DNA of 64,000 nt from CBDBBY01 sp965205055 (GCA_965205055.1 OZ242030.1:186001-250000), one strand, 5' to 3'. Shown: positions 1-9,609, numbered from the stretch's first letter. Program-made: numbers and translations. The notes: a model not told the origin generated them from the sequence alone.

Positions 1-269
1 GCGGATATGACTCTGCCTTGCACTTGCAGTTGGCAATTGACTATTGTGCGGGGCATCCGCAACAGTATCTGCGCAGTGCAACGGATGGAGGTACCCGCTT
101 CGACTTTTTTTCTCCATTGCCGCTTTGGGCGCAGCGGCGATTGATGATTTTCGGTAACGAACGGCCAAGTCATAAGGGTTTATTCGCTTACGAAGTTCGT
201 AACTCGGAAGTTGGAAGCGAAGAAAAGTACTTACGGGAACATCTATGGCTACAACCGGCAAATAGCTAA
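1..269 (+). CDS. C-terminal end of an unidentified gene, partial at window edge
   Basis: The reading frame is open from base 3 to the TAA at 267-269, so only the last 88 residues are visible and the start lies outside the window. The piece is aromatic-rich (FDFFSPLPLWAQRR) and has no motif I recognise. It stops 18 nt before the giant helicase gene on the same strand, which makes the two almost certainly co-transcribed. In Druantia defence loci the gene before druE is druD, druG or druH depending on type. This tail may belong to one of those, but the visible part cannot decide. Codon use is AT-rich, like the helicase. Confidence 0.6.
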   Translation, partial: GYDSALHLQLAIDYCAGHPQQYLRSATDGGTRFDFFSPLPLWAQRRLMIFGNERPSHKGLFAYEVRNSEVGSEEKYLREHLWLQPANS

Positions 270-287
270 AATGGCAGGAGTTATTGA

Positions 288-3200
288 ATGATGCAGACTA
301 TAAAGGAGACGATAGAAAACCTACACGGGTCGTTGAGCGATTATATTGAGGCGACTTACCACATTAGTGCGCCTACACTGATTAGGAAGCGACAGGAACT
401 TCTTAAGCGTGACGGCGTCATTCATCGCGTTCCTTACTTGGAGTCAACCGCGAAATACCAAACAGGCGACGCCTTTGCTTCAATGACAGGACTGCCGTCG
501 GCCGCACAGACGCTGTTTTCGCGCCTAAGCGCTCAAAAGAAAGACCTTCCGCGCTTAGTCTATGATCCACCATTCAAGCATCAGGCCGAGGCTCTGATTC
601 ATAATCTTGTCAATGAGAAAAACTTGATCATCATGACCGGGACCGGTTCGGGAAAAACAGAATCCTTCCTTATGCCAATTCTTGGGAAGTTTGCAAGAGA
701 GGCGAAATCCCGTCCGGACGCTTTCGCTCAACAACCAGCGATGCGCGCTCTTATTTTGTATCCGATGAATGCACTTGTGAATGACCAGTTGGGACGCCTT
801 AGAGCTTTATTTGGGGACCCACGTCTTGTCGGAACTTTCAAGGAATGGTGTGGCCGACCAGTTCGATTTGCCCGTTACACAAGTCGTACTCCATACGCCG
901 GTATGCGCACTCCAAAAAAAGATTCAGCGCGGCTGAAGTCGTTCGGCAGTTTCTACGTCGACTTGCTTCGGCGTACGGACAGTGACGACGAAGTTGAGAA
1001 GGAACAAGCTTTAGAGCTTCTTAAAGCGTTGAAGCATCGTGGCAAATGGCCGGCTAAGCCCGACCTCATGGCTTGGTTCGGTAACAAAGGCGATTTTTGG
1101 AAAGATCCGAAGACGGGCGAGTTTGTCAGGGCGGCCACGCTGAAGGATGACTCTGAATTGCTGACGCGCCATGAAGTACAAAATTCGCCGCCAGACCTTC
1201 TAGTCACAAACTATTCGATGCTCGAATACATGCTAATTCGCCCGATCGAACGGTCCATTTTTGACAGAACACGTGAGTGGCTTGCTGATAATTCTGATGA
1301 GAGTTTTCTAGTCGTACTCGATGAAGCGCACTTGTATCGCGGTGCCGCCGGTGCTGAAGTAGGACTCTTGCTTAGGAGGCTGCGCGACCGGTTGAGCCTG
1401 CCTGTTGAGCGTTTCAAGGTTATCTGCGCGACGGCTAGTTTCAAAGACGCCGAATACGCTCCTGACTTTGGCGCGCAACTCTCCGGCGTTCCGAAAGAAA
1501 CGTTCGTTCCAATCAAAGGTACGTTGGATCTCAGTGACGGAGCCGGTGAAGGGTGCAAGGCTGATGCTGAAATCTTGTCCTCAATTAATTTGGAAGCATT
1601 TCACGAGACCAATAGCGAAGAGAAAAAAAAATCTTTGATTAAGCGCTTACTTGACTATCGCAGTGTTACCGAATCCGAAAGCATGGAGCGTATGCTTTTT
1701 GATGCACTTAAATCGTTTCCCCCAATGTGCATGCTTATAAATGAAACAATGAAGGAAGCTCGGCCGGTCGCCGAACTTGGCAGTTCTCTGTTTTCCGAAG
1801 ATGTTCCGCGCCGCACGGCCGATGAAGCCTTAACGGTCCTGATGGCGCTTGGTAGTATCGCAAGGCCGGCTCCTAATTTGCCTGGACTGTTGCCATGCAG
1901 AATTCATAGCTTCTTTCGGGGTCTTCCTGGTCTTTGGGTTTGTATGGATCCGAACTGCGGCGAGATTGGAGAGGACCAAAGTGATGATATCTGTGGAAAG
2001 ATTTACGCGCAGCCAATGGGCGAGTGCAGCTGCGGCTCTAGGGTACTTGAACTCTATACGTGCAGAAACTGCGGTACGGCTTATGCCCGTGCCTATACTG
2101 ACAATATAGATTCGCCACGAGCGCTTTGGTCTGAATCCGGTGAACCATTGCGCATGCCTGGTATCGAAATGAGCCCATTGCTTGCCATTGACTTGCTCCT
2201 CGAGAAGCCTGTTGACGAGGAGGTGGCCGAGCCTGCAGATTACGATTTGGAAACGGGTCAATTAAATCCGGATCGTACAGGGCCCCGTATGCGAACAGTT
2301 TATATCCGGCAGGACCGGATTACCGATGCGGCCGACAACAGTGAAGGAGATGAAAATGGCCATGATTTACGCGGCCAATTCAAACCATGCGCGGTTTGTC
2401 AAAAGATGGCGAGGTTCGGTCGAAGTTATGTTCAGGACCATCAAACCAAAGGTGATCAACCATTCCAAGCGCTAATTACTCGGCAAATTCAGATTCAACC
2501 ACCGGGGCCGCAGGAGGCTACGTCATTTGCTCCCTTACGCGGCCGCAAAGTGCTCGCTTTCTCAGACTCACGGCAGGTGGCGGCACGCTTGGCCCCCAAT
2601 GTTCAGACGTATTCCGAAAGGGATACGTTGAGACCGCAAATTGTTTGCGGGTTCAAATGGCTCGAGGAGCAGGATGCAATACGTTCTTTCCTTAGTTTAA
2701 ATGACCTTTACCTTGCCGTCCTTTTCGCCTCCAAGCGTTTAAAAGTGCGTCTGCGCCCGGAGATGCGTGAGAATGAGAGTTTTTATGCAAATGAGATCGT
2801 CAATAGTGCCGTTTGCGAGGGAAATCTCGACGATCCTGATACTCTGGTTAACCTGCTGTTGAAAGTTCGACAGCAACGACCTCCGGAATCATTATTAAGC
2901 AGCATACTCACGGCTCTAACGGACCGGTTCTGGGGCATGGAACCGTTGGCACTTGCGACGCTAAAGGAACGTGATAGCCATGCGAAGAAGATATTGAACC
3001 TTCCGCCGCTTCCGGGATTAATAGAAACTGATGAAGCCAAATTGGCGTTCGCGCGATATTGGCTGCGTTGTTGGAATAAAAATGGATTCTGGCTGGCGCA
3101 GATGCCGAAAAATTGGATAAAGAGACCTGCGTCAGAAGGTTTTCGCGTCAGGCCTCGAAACCCAAAATCAAAGGTAACGGCAATTGAATCGTTAATTCAC

Positions 3201-5852
3201 GGAAGGATTGCGGGGAGGGTCTTTAGGAATAATTGGTTGCCGGAGTTGCTCAAGTGCTTCACGCTGTCGGAAGAGGGTGGTTTTCGGTATCTGGACGGCG
3301 GAGAGCTTTCGCTTCAGTTTGACGGCGATTGGGTACATTGTGCGAGATGCAAGTCCGTTCATCGCCCAATCCCTAGCATAGAACGTTGTTTAGACTGCGA
3401 GAGCGATGCTGTTTCTCCGCTTGATCCCAATTCCGATCCTGTATTCCTTGCGCGGAAGGGATTTTATCGCAAACCGGTTACGGAGGCTCTTGAAGATCCA
3501 ACACGGCAACCGATGGCACTCATCGCTGCAGAACACACAGCACAGCTCAATGCGCCGCAAAATGAAGATGTGTTCTCCAAGGCGGAAGAAAATGAACTAT
3601 TGTTCCAAGATATTGCGTTGACGGGCAGTAGTCTTGAGGGGCGTTCTCCTGCGATTGACATCCTTTCTAGCACTACAACGATGGAAGTTGGTATTGATCT
3701 TGGGGCATTGTCGGGCGTGGCTCTTCGCAATATGCCACCTGGGCGCGCCAACTATCAGCAGCGTGCAGGTCGTGCGGGCCGCCGTGGAAATGCCGTGGCA
3801 ACAGTAGTCGCATTCGGGAGTGCCGATAGCCATGACGAGCATTACTTCACCCACCCTGAACTCATGATACGAGGAGAAGTCGTTGATCCGAAATTGACCT
3901 TGGATAACCCCGAGATCGTGCAACGCCATATACGAGCGTTTGTTTTGCAAAAATACTATCAGGATCGTCTTCCCGTAGTTAACTCGAATCAATCTCACGA
4001 CTTGTTCTCCGTACTTGGGAGCGTTTCGGACTTCAGGAAAGCAGAATCGCTGTTAAATTGGAACGACTTTTCCGCTTGGCTTACCAAGAATGAAGGTATT
4101 TTACGCAAGCGCATCGCTTCTTGGATCCCAACACAATTATTAACGGAAGATCGTGATAAAATACTAACGGAGTTTGTAGAAGATTGCCTGCTAGCGATCA
4201 ACAGTGTAATAGTGCTTGATTCTGGTGAGGAAAAAGAATTTGCAGACAATCTTGTTGACGTAGAAGGAGGCGAGGAGGTGGCAGAAACTGGAGAGGAACG
4301 CCCGCATCAGGCGTCCAATCCAAGCAAGTTGTTAGATCGGCTCCTCTATTGCGGTAAACTTCCTCGATACGCGTTTCCAACGGATGTAGCAACATTTCAT
4401 GTATTTGATTTAAACGAATCCTCGCGGTATCGGCACAAAATGAAATTCGCGCCTTCACAGGGCCTTCCGGTTGCGTTGTCCCAGTATGCCCCGGACAAGC
4501 AGGTTTGGATTTCTGGTAAATGCTATCGGTCGGGCGCGATTTATTCAATTATGAGGGACGAGCGTTTTGATGCGTGGGAATCCAAACAACTCTATATGGA
4601 ATGCTGCGATTGCGGCTTTGCAAAGCTTTTCAAAGATGGAGAAGTAGATCGCAGCGAAACTGCGGACTGCGGGGCCTGCGGCGGCGAGGGTACATTTGGG
4701 CCAGCTCGCTACTGGATGCGTCCGCCAGGTTTTGCGCATCCGATCGACGTCGAGGAAAAAACCTCGCCAGATGAAATTGCAGAAACAAGTTATGCGACGC
4801 GCGCCAAGCTTACTATGGGTACGCCCGCAGACGACGAGGGCTGGACCAAAGCCAATGCGCTTATCCGTGGCTGGAAGACGCGTTGCCATCTTTTGGTCTC
4901 CAATACAGGGCCGCAGCGCGAGGGCTACAATTACTGCGTCAAATGTGGACGAATTGAGGCGAGTAACACGTCAACGCCAATCTTAGCTGGACCGCATTCT
5001 AAACCTTATCCGGACAACGATAGCGGATCAATCTGCGACGGTAATAGAACTTCGAGACACTTGGTGCTTGGTGCCGATTTCATTACAGATATTGCGCTAT
5101 TCTCAATGAGAGTCGTCGCGCCTATCAAATTGAAGCCAGGATTTTTTTCGACTGATGTGGCACTGCGGACAGTTGGCGAAGCACTCGCCAAGGCGGCATG
5201 CCAGCTACTCGAAATCGAATCAGGTGAATTGATGGCAGAGTATCGACCTGCTTTAACCCCAAGCGGAAAGAGCGGGCTAGAAGCGGAGATTTTCTTGTAT
5301 GACACGCTTCCGGGTGGTGCTGGCTTCGCGAGCCAATTTGCAAATCGAGGCTTGGTTTTATTTAATCATGCACTTCAATTACTGAAGTCTTGCCCGGAAG
5401 AATGCAACGCGTCATGTTACCGATGTTTACGGAGCTTTAAGAATAAATTCGAACATAGGTTGCTCGACAGGCATGTCGGCGCAGAGCTTTTGGAATATTT
5501 GCTTACAGGGCACGTCCCAAGCTTCAGCGTTGGGCGCATTAGAAGTTCAACTGCACTTTTGCTCAATGATCTTCTTCGTCGCGACATCAAGGGGGTAGCT
5601 TTCGAGAGTGATGTCGAAATTAAGTATGGCAACGGTAAGTCTGTTAATGTCCCGATACTCGCTGAATTCAGAGGTCAGAAATTTGTTATCGCGCTTTCCG
5701 GGCCATTAACCACTGGCCATCCCGCAGATCCTGCTATTGCTGCGCTTCGCGATGGCGGAACAGCTTACCGAGTCATTGTTGAAAATGAACTTGTTGTCCG
5801 CGATAACCTTCCCACAGCGACTAGAAATGTATATCAAAAGATTACAAGTTGA
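288..5852 (+). CDS. druE: DruE-type giant helicase with DUF1998 (Druantia-like anti-phage defence)
   Basis: This 1854-residue superfamily 2 helicase has Walker A GTGSGKT (118-124), motif Ia LYPMNALVNDQ, DEAH at 345-348, motif III CATASF, and motif VI QRAGRAGRRG near 1158-1167. Several Cys-pair zinc ribbons interrupt it, for example around residue 553 and in the CCDCG...CGACG and CVKCG stretches. The C-terminus carries a DUF1998-like block with the cysteine cluster CPEECNASCYRC near 1702-1713, as in MrfA-type helicases. MrfA proteins are about 750 residues and DISARM splits helicase and DUF1998 between DrmA and DrmB. A single chain of about 1850 residues fits Druantia DruE best. The start has a good RBS (AGGAG, 7 nt upstream). 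A partner gene ends 18 nt upstream, outside view. The sequence is AT-richer than the core genes, suggesting transfer. Helicase-DUF1998 is certain from motifs; the DruE assignment is inference from size and architecture. Confidence 0.8.
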   Translation: MMQTIKETIENLHGSLSDYIEATYHISAPTLIRKRQELLKRDGVIHRVPYLESTAKYQTGDAFASMTGLPSAAQTLFSRLSAQKKDLPRLVYDPPFKHQAEALIHNLVNEKNLIIMTGTGSGKTESFLMPILGKFAREAKSRPDAFAQQPAMRALILYPMNALVNDQLGRLRALFGDPRLVGTFKEWCGRPVRFARYTSRTPYAGMRTPKKDSARLKSFGSFYVDLLRRTDSDDEVEKEQALELLKALKHRGKWPAKPDLMAWFGNKGDFWKDPKTGEFVRAATLKDDSELLTRHEVQNSPPDLLVTNYSMLEYMLIRPIERSIFDRTREWLADNSDESFLVVLDEAHLYRGAAGAEVGLLLRRLRDRLSLPVERFKVICATASFKDAEYAPDFGAQLSGVPKETFVPIKGTLDLSDGAGEGCKADAEILSSINLEAFHETNSEEKKKSLIKRLLDYRSVTESESMERMLFDALKSFPPMCMLINETMKEARPVAELGSSLFSEDVPRRTADEALTVLMALGSIARPAPNLPGLLPCRIHSFFRGLPGLWVCMDPNCGEIGEDQSDDICGKIYAQPMGECSCGSRVLELYTCRNCGTAYARAYTDNIDSPRALWSESGEPLRMPGIEMSPLLAIDLLLEKPVDEEVAEPADYDLETGQLNPDRTGPRMRTVYIRQDRITDAADNSEGDENGHDLRGQFKPCAVCQKMARFGRSYVQDHQTKGDQPFQALITRQIQIQPPGPQEATSFAPLRGRKVLAFSDSRQVAARLAPNVQTYSERDTLRPQIVCGFKWLEEQDAIRSFLSLNDLYLAVLFASKRLKVRLRPEMRENESFYANEIVNSAVCEGNLDDPDTLVNLLLKVRQQRPPESLLSSILTALTDRFWGMEPLALATLKERDSHAKKILNLPPLPGLIETDEAKLAFARYWLRCWNKNGFWLAQMPKNWIKRPASEGFRVRPRNPKSKVTAIESLIHGRIAGRVFRNNWLPELLKCFTLSEEGGFRYLDGGELSLQFDGDWVHCARCKSVHRPIPSIERCLDCESDAVSPLDPNSDPVFLARKGFYRKPVTEALEDPTRQPMALIAAEHTAQLNAPQNEDVFSKAEENELLFQDIALTGSSLEGRSPAIDILSSTTTMEVGIDLGALSGVALRNMPPGRANYQQRAGRAGRRGNAVATVVAFGSADSHDEHYFTHPELMIRGEVVDPKLTLDNPEIVQRHIRAFVLQKYYQDRLPVVNSNQSHDLFSVLGSVSDFRKAESLLNWNDFSAWLTKNEGILRKRIASWIPTQLLTEDRDKILTEFVEDCLLAINSVIVLDSGEEKEFADNLVDVEGGEEVAETGEERPHQASNPSKLLDRLLYCGKLPRYAFPTDVATFHVFDLNESSRYRHKMKFAPSQGLPVALSQYAPDKQVWISGKCYRSGAIYSIMRDERFDAWESKQLYMECCDCGFAKLFKDGEVDRSETADCGACGGEGTFGPARYWMRPPGFAHPIDVEEKTSPDEIAETSYATRAKLTMGTPADDEGWTKANALIRGWKTRCHLLVSNTGPQREGYNYCVKCGRIEASNTSTPILAGPHSKPYPDNDSGSICDGNRTSRHLVLGADFITDIALFSMRVVAPIKLKPGFFSTDVALRTVGEALAKAACQLLEIESGELMAEYRPALTPSGKSGLEAEIFLYDTLPGGAGFASQFANRGLVLFNHALQLLKSCPEECNASCYRCLRSFKNKFEHRLLDRHVGAELLEYLLTGHVPSFSVGRIRSSTALLLNDLLRRDIKGVAFESDVEIKYGNGKSVNVPILAEFRGQKFVIALSGPLTTGHPADPAIAALRDGGTAYRVIVENELVVRDNLPTATRNVYQKITS

Positions 5853-5993
5853 CGCACATGAGCACTGATCGGCGGCGACATATGAAAAGAATACAATACT
5901 GGATACCTCAGATAGGATGCGTTCTATTTTTTGGTTAGACGGCGGCGCGACAAGCCATTCAATCAAGGAGTTCGACCTAACGATTGTTTCTGA

Positions 5994-6075
5994 TGCAGCG
6001 ATTGATGGCAAGCAAGGCGTTAGCACCGACTTTGTACAATCGGCATTCCGCCTCACCAAAAATAATGGAATGCAC
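5994..6075 (+). repeat. Diverged 80-bp repeat, copy A
   Basis: This stretch matches 48494-48574 at roughly 70% by eye, including the shared block ACCAAAAATA followed by TGGAA or TGGGAA. Translated in the + frame both copies read DG(K/E)QG(V/I) ... RLTKN, and on the minus strand both give FLVRR(N/D)A. It is probably a remnant of one mobile element present in several copies. The family is not identified. Confidence 0.5.
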
Positions 6076-6330
6076 CCGATTTCGCCCAAGGGAAGTCTGA
6101 CCGAACAACGAAGCGCGAATCAGCCCGAAAGTCGCCGAGGGCCGGGTTATTCAAAGGTTTTGAATGAATATTTTTTACATCCGGAGATCATTGGCTTGGA
6201 AGTCTCGCGCGATTGGATTGAAATCCATTGCTTGACCGACCGCCTCCAGTTTCGTTTGCCGAATACGGATGACAGCCATTCGGAACATGAAGTCATCGCC
6301 AGCGGTGGGGATGCTGTGGTTTAATTCAAG

Positions 6331-6523
6331 GATACGGGCGGCCAAGCATTGTGGTTACGGGAGAGCTTGGAAGCGGTGGGATCCAGGGGCGGCATCTCCC
6401 TCCGGCGCAAGTCAAGGCGTTCGGGATAAGCCGGGGCACTTTGGCCAAGACGGACCGGGGCGATGCCGAGTTGATCGCCCCCTGATGGCGGTCCGCCCGG
6501 AGGCTAGAGCGACCGATACGCAG
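6331..6523 (+). pseudogene. IS110-family transposase fragment, frameshifted
   Basis: Three short frames add up to the central part of an IS110/IS1111 (DEDD) transposase. The first, from 6331, reads DTGGQALWLRESLEAVG and matches the usual E-ATGGYE...LWxALEAAG block. The second, 6390-6485, reads QVKAFGISRGTLAKTDRGDA then ELIAP and a stop, matching the hallmark LAKTDRIDAELIA. The third, from 6484, reads MAVRPEARA, matching AEAVRPEPRA. Two frame changes and the absence of both ends show it is dead. It marks past transposition at the edge of the helicase segment. Confidence 0.75.
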
Positions 6524-6556
6524 TAACCCGAGAAGTTCCGATTTGATTCCGCAATA

Positions 6557-7225
6557 TCAAGACTTTTGCGTTGTCTCGAATATATTGGACAAAAGCCTTT
6601 CCGCTTCCTGCTCAGGCGTCGACAGGGCGCTTTGATCCTGTCCCGGGTAAAATGTTGAACGGCACTTGGTAAACATCGGCCGCGGCTTCAGAATTACGAC
6701 CTTCGGGCCAATGTTCGCCGTTTCGGCTTTCCAACTTTCAGCAAGCGAAATCTGGGCGGCTTTCGTGCTTCCGTACGCGCCGAAGAACTTGCCGCCGAAG
6801 GTGCCGTCTTCAAAAAACAATGCTGTTCCATCCGGCGAGCGAAGAAGAAGAGGCTCGACGCAGTTGATCAGCCTTGCCGTTGCTACGAGGTTGATTTCAA
6901 TCGCTCTCCGAAGCAGCTTCTCGTCGATGTGCGCCGCTGGCGACAACGGCGCCGGCGTGATCGCCGCATGTGCGAGCAGATCGAGCTTCCCCCAGCGGTT
7001 GTTGATGGTCTCGCAGAGGTTTCGGATCGGCTCGTCTTGGGCGATGTCCATTGCCGCCAAAGAGACGGACCCGCCTTCAGCGGAAATCTCGTCGTCAAGC
7101 TCCTCAAGCGCGCCTGCGGTGCGGGACGCGGCGATGACGTGGAAGTCGTTCTTGGCGAGAGTTTTCGACAACGCCGCGCCCAGGCCGCGCGCCGCGCCCG
7201 TGACAAGAGCGATTTTCCTGCTCAC
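6557..7225 (-). CDS. Short-chain dehydrogenase/reductase
   Basis: This 222-residue classical SDR has the NAD(P)-binding TGAARGLG at 9-16 and the catalytic YGSTK at 151-155. It starts with GTG at 7225, 7 nt after the cvpA stop, so it is the last gene of a radA-cvpA-SDR operon. In many alphaproteobacteria an SDR closes a radA-cvpA-purF-SDR series; here purF is absent between cvpA and this gene. Family certain; substrate unknown. Confidence 0.85.
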   Translation of the reverse strand: MSRKIALVTGAARGLGAALSKTLAKNDFHVIAASRTAGALEELDDEISAEGGSVSLAAMDIAQDEPIRNLCETINNRWGKLDLLAHAAITPAPLSPAAHIDEKLLRRAIEINLVATARLINCVEPLLLRSPDGTALFFEDGTFGGKFFGAYGSTKAAQISLAESWKAETANIGPKVVILKPRPMFTKCRSTFYPGQDQSALSTPEQEAERLLSNIFETTQKS

Positions 7226-7232
7226 CGTCGAT

Positions 7233-7877
7233 TCAGATGTCCGTTTCGGGCGAGGGCGGGGCGGACGGATCAGGCGTTTGATCCGGCAGGTCGTCCGGCA
7301 ATGCGTCCGGCGCTTGTCCGCTGAGCGAACCGCAAATCGCGGTGAAACCGGTGTACAAGCGCTTGACCGACTCCAGGTTTACCTCGGAGCCCTGCTCGAC
7401 GACCGTGCCTTGAATATTGCTCAAGACCCGTTTCGATTGCGAATTCTCAATGGTGTTGAAGGTGCCGCCGGGTATTACGGCGTCGTTGATTATCAGAATC
7501 AGGACGACGAGAAACACGCCCCTTGCCGCGCCGAACAAGAATCCTGTGCCTGCATTCAAGGCGTTCACTCCGGGCATTTTCGCGACTTGGGAGATGAGCA
7601 TCGTCAGGATTGAAAGCACGACGAGAGTCGCCGCCATCACGATCGCGAAGGCTGCGATGACCGACATTTCGCAGCTGCCCGCGAAGAATTCGCCCACGAC
7701 GGGGATATCGCTGATCAGCGGATGGAACAGCGGAGCCGAAAAGTAGGCGACCACGGCTGCAATGATCCATCCGAGGATGGACATGGATTCGCGAATGAAG
7801 CCCCGATAATAGGCGAGGATCGAGGAAACCGCGACAATCAGTGCCGCAACCAGATCGAACGCAGTGAAATTGTCCAT
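7233..7877 (-). CDS. cvpA: CvpA family membrane protein
   Basis: The 214-residue protein has four hydrophobic segments in its first 130 residues, including one in ALIVAVSSILAYYRGFIRES and one in ILGWIIAAVVAYFSAPLF. The N-terminal pattern and the central GFLFGAARG are typical of CvpA (colicin V production). A Pro/Asp-rich C-terminal tail follows. It lies 16 nt after radA and 7 nt before the SDR in one operon. CvpA is an inner-membrane protein linked to envelope homeostasis; its biochemical role is not settled. Confidence 0.9.
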   Translation of the reverse strand: MDNFTAFDLVAALIVAVSSILAYYRGFIRESMSILGWIIAAVVAYFSAPLFHPLISDIPVVGEFFAGSCEMSVIAAFAIVMAATLVVLSILTMLISQVAKMPGVNALNAGTGFLFGAARGVFLVVLILIINDAVIPGGTFNTIENSQSKRVLSNIQGTVVEQGSEVNLESVKRLYTGFTAICGSLSGQAPDALPDDLPDQTPDPSAPPSPETDI

Positions 7878-7893
7878 CGCCTACCTTGCCATG

Positions 7894-9267
7894 CTAATCG
7901 TCCGAACCGCCTTGATCCGCGAATTCCGCCGAGAAATCCGCCAGATTCGCGAGTTGGCGGATCTCCATTTTCGATAGAAATATCTTTTCTGCGGGGGCGG
8001 GGGCAAGTGCGGCTGTGAATCCCAGCTTCTCGGCTTCTTTCAGTCTCTGTTCCGGCTGTGCGCTCGGACGCAGCGTGCCGGACAGCCCCACCTCTCCGAA
8101 CGCGACCAGATCCGCCGGAAGAGCTCGGTCGAAGTGCGCAGAAAGAAGCGCTCCGACGACGGCGAGATCGGCGGCGGGCTCGGTGATGCGCATGCCGCCT
8201 GCGACATTCAAGTACACGTCATGCCCGGCAAATCCGATTCCGCAGCGCGCTTCGAGCACGGCCAATATCATCGCCATGCGGCCAGCGTCCCAGCCGACGA
8301 CGTTCCGGCGCGGCGTTCCGTAGGCGGACTGGGCGACAAGAGCCTGGATCTCAACGAGAATCGGCCGTGTTCCCTCGATGCCGGCGAATACGACCGATCC
8401 CGGCGCGAACTGATCGCGCTCCGAAAGGAACAGCGCGGCGGAATTCTCGACGCCCATCAAGCCTTTGTTGGTCATCTCGAAGACGCCGATTTCGCCGGCC
8501 GGCCCGAACCGGTTCTTCACCGTTCGAAGGATTCTGTATTGATGCCCGCGCTCGCCTTCGAAATACACGACCGTGTCGACGAGATGCTCCACGGCTCGCG
8601 GACCCGCGATCTGGCCGTCCTTCGTAACATGGCCCACCAAAACCACCGAAGCGCCTCGCTTCTTTGCGAAGCGAACAACCTCATGCGCGACCGCTCTGAC
8701 CTGGGAGGTCGTGCCCGGCGCGCTCTCTATCGCGTCCGACCACATTGTCTGGATCGAGTCGATGACCGCCATGCCCGGGCGTTCTGATTCCAATGTCGCA
8801 AGAATGTCCCGCAGACTCGTCGCTGTCGCGAGAAGCACGGGCGCTTGCTCCAGACCGAGCCGTTCCGCCCTCATTTTGATCTGGTCCGCCGCTTCCTCGC
8901 CGGAAAAGTAGATGACCCGAGTGCCGTTCAGAGCCGCGCCCGCCGCCGCTTGAAGCAGCAGCGTCGATTTTCCGATGCCGGGGTCGCCGCCGACGAGAAC
9001 GGAAGATGCCGGAACGATCCCGCCTCCGAGGACGTGGTCGAATTCCTGAATGGCCGTCGAAGTTCGTGCGGGCGGCTCGGCCACCGACGACAGATCGGTC
9101 AGGTCAACCGCGTTCCCGAGATCGTAGGCGCAGCCGCCTGCCGCTCCTGCTCCGGAGGGATCATCCACGATGGAATCCCATTCCCCGCAGTTCTGGCAGC
9201 GCCCGGACCATTTGGTGGAGCGCGCCTTGCAGGAGCCGCAGATATAGGAACCGGTTTTCTTGGCCAT
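7894..9267 (-). CDS. radA: DNA repair protein RadA
   Basis: The 457-residue protein shows every RadA module in order. These are an N-terminal C4 zinc finger (CGSCKARSTKWSGRCQNCGEW region, residues 10-30), the RecA-like Walker A GGDPGIGKS near residue 93, the RadA-specific KNRFG motif near 250, and a C-terminal Lon-protease-like domain. RadA drives branch migration in recombinational repair. It begins the radA-cvpA-SDR operon. The usual upstream neighbour mlaF is 27 kb away at 36.1 kb, indicating an insertion between them. Confidence 0.97.
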   Translation of the reverse strand: MAKKTGSYICGSCKARSTKWSGRCQNCGEWDSIVDDPSGAGAAGGCAYDLGNAVDLTDLSSVAEPPARTSTAIQEFDHVLGGGIVPASSVLVGGDPGIGKSTLLLQAAAGAALNGTRVIYFSGEEAADQIKMRAERLGLEQAPVLLATATSLRDILATLESERPGMAVIDSIQTMWSDAIESAPGTTSQVRAVAHEVVRFAKKRGASVVLVGHVTKDGQIAGPRAVEHLVDTVVYFEGERGHQYRILRTVKNRFGPAGEIGVFEMTNKGLMGVENSAALFLSERDQFAPGSVVFAGIEGTRPILVEIQALVAQSAYGTPRRNVVGWDAGRMAMILAVLEARCGIGFAGHDVYLNVAGGMRITEPAADLAVVGALLSAHFDRALPADLVAFGEVGLSGTLRPSAQPEQRLKEAEKLGFTAALAPAPAEKIFLSKMEIRQLANLADFSAEFADQGGSDD

Positions 9268-9609
9268 CGGCGTCTACTTTCCTATCCGCCCGCGTCATTC
9301 AAGCGTTGCGGATGGATTTTTCATCGCCGGAATTCAAATTCCTGCGAAAGGGCGATCCTCGCGAGCGGTCCAATGCGTCCCTTTTGCGCGACCGCTGCGA
9401 AATTTTCCATGGAGTAGAATCTGAACCGCCCCGCGTTCCCGGAGCGCGGGCGGCTGGATGAATGGGCCGGAGACTCGAAGGGGCAACCCGCGGGCGTCCT
9501 CCGAGACATCAGATCAATGAATCGCATCCTCTGCGCGATCTTCGCTCATGAAAACAAATCTCGGGGAGCGAGCGCGCCGTGGCTGCAAACCGCAGGGCCG
9601 AACTCTGGG
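9268..9609. other. Intergenic region upstream of radA
   Basis: No gene is supported. There is an imperfect GC-rich inverted repeat at 9426-9453 (arms CCGCCCCGCG and CGCGGGCGG) without a T-run. The radA promoter must lie here. This is the left boundary of the inserted catabolic block. Confidence 0.5.

Larger units (their letters stand above)
5853..6556. other. Accessory/core junction, decayed DNA
   Basis: No intact gene is supported here. The stretch holds one copy of an 80-bp repeat (5994-6075), an open frame 5917-6324 whose codons look non-coding, and a frameshifted IS110 fragment (6331-6523). It separates the helicase segment from the core SDR gene, whose 3' end is at 6557. Confidence 0.6.

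Noticed and set aside
5917..6324. Open + strand frame of 135 codons after the helicase
   Set aside because: It runs across the 80-bp repeat and other debris, has no RBS and no consistent protein character. A weak likeness of its end to DUF2442 was not convincing.
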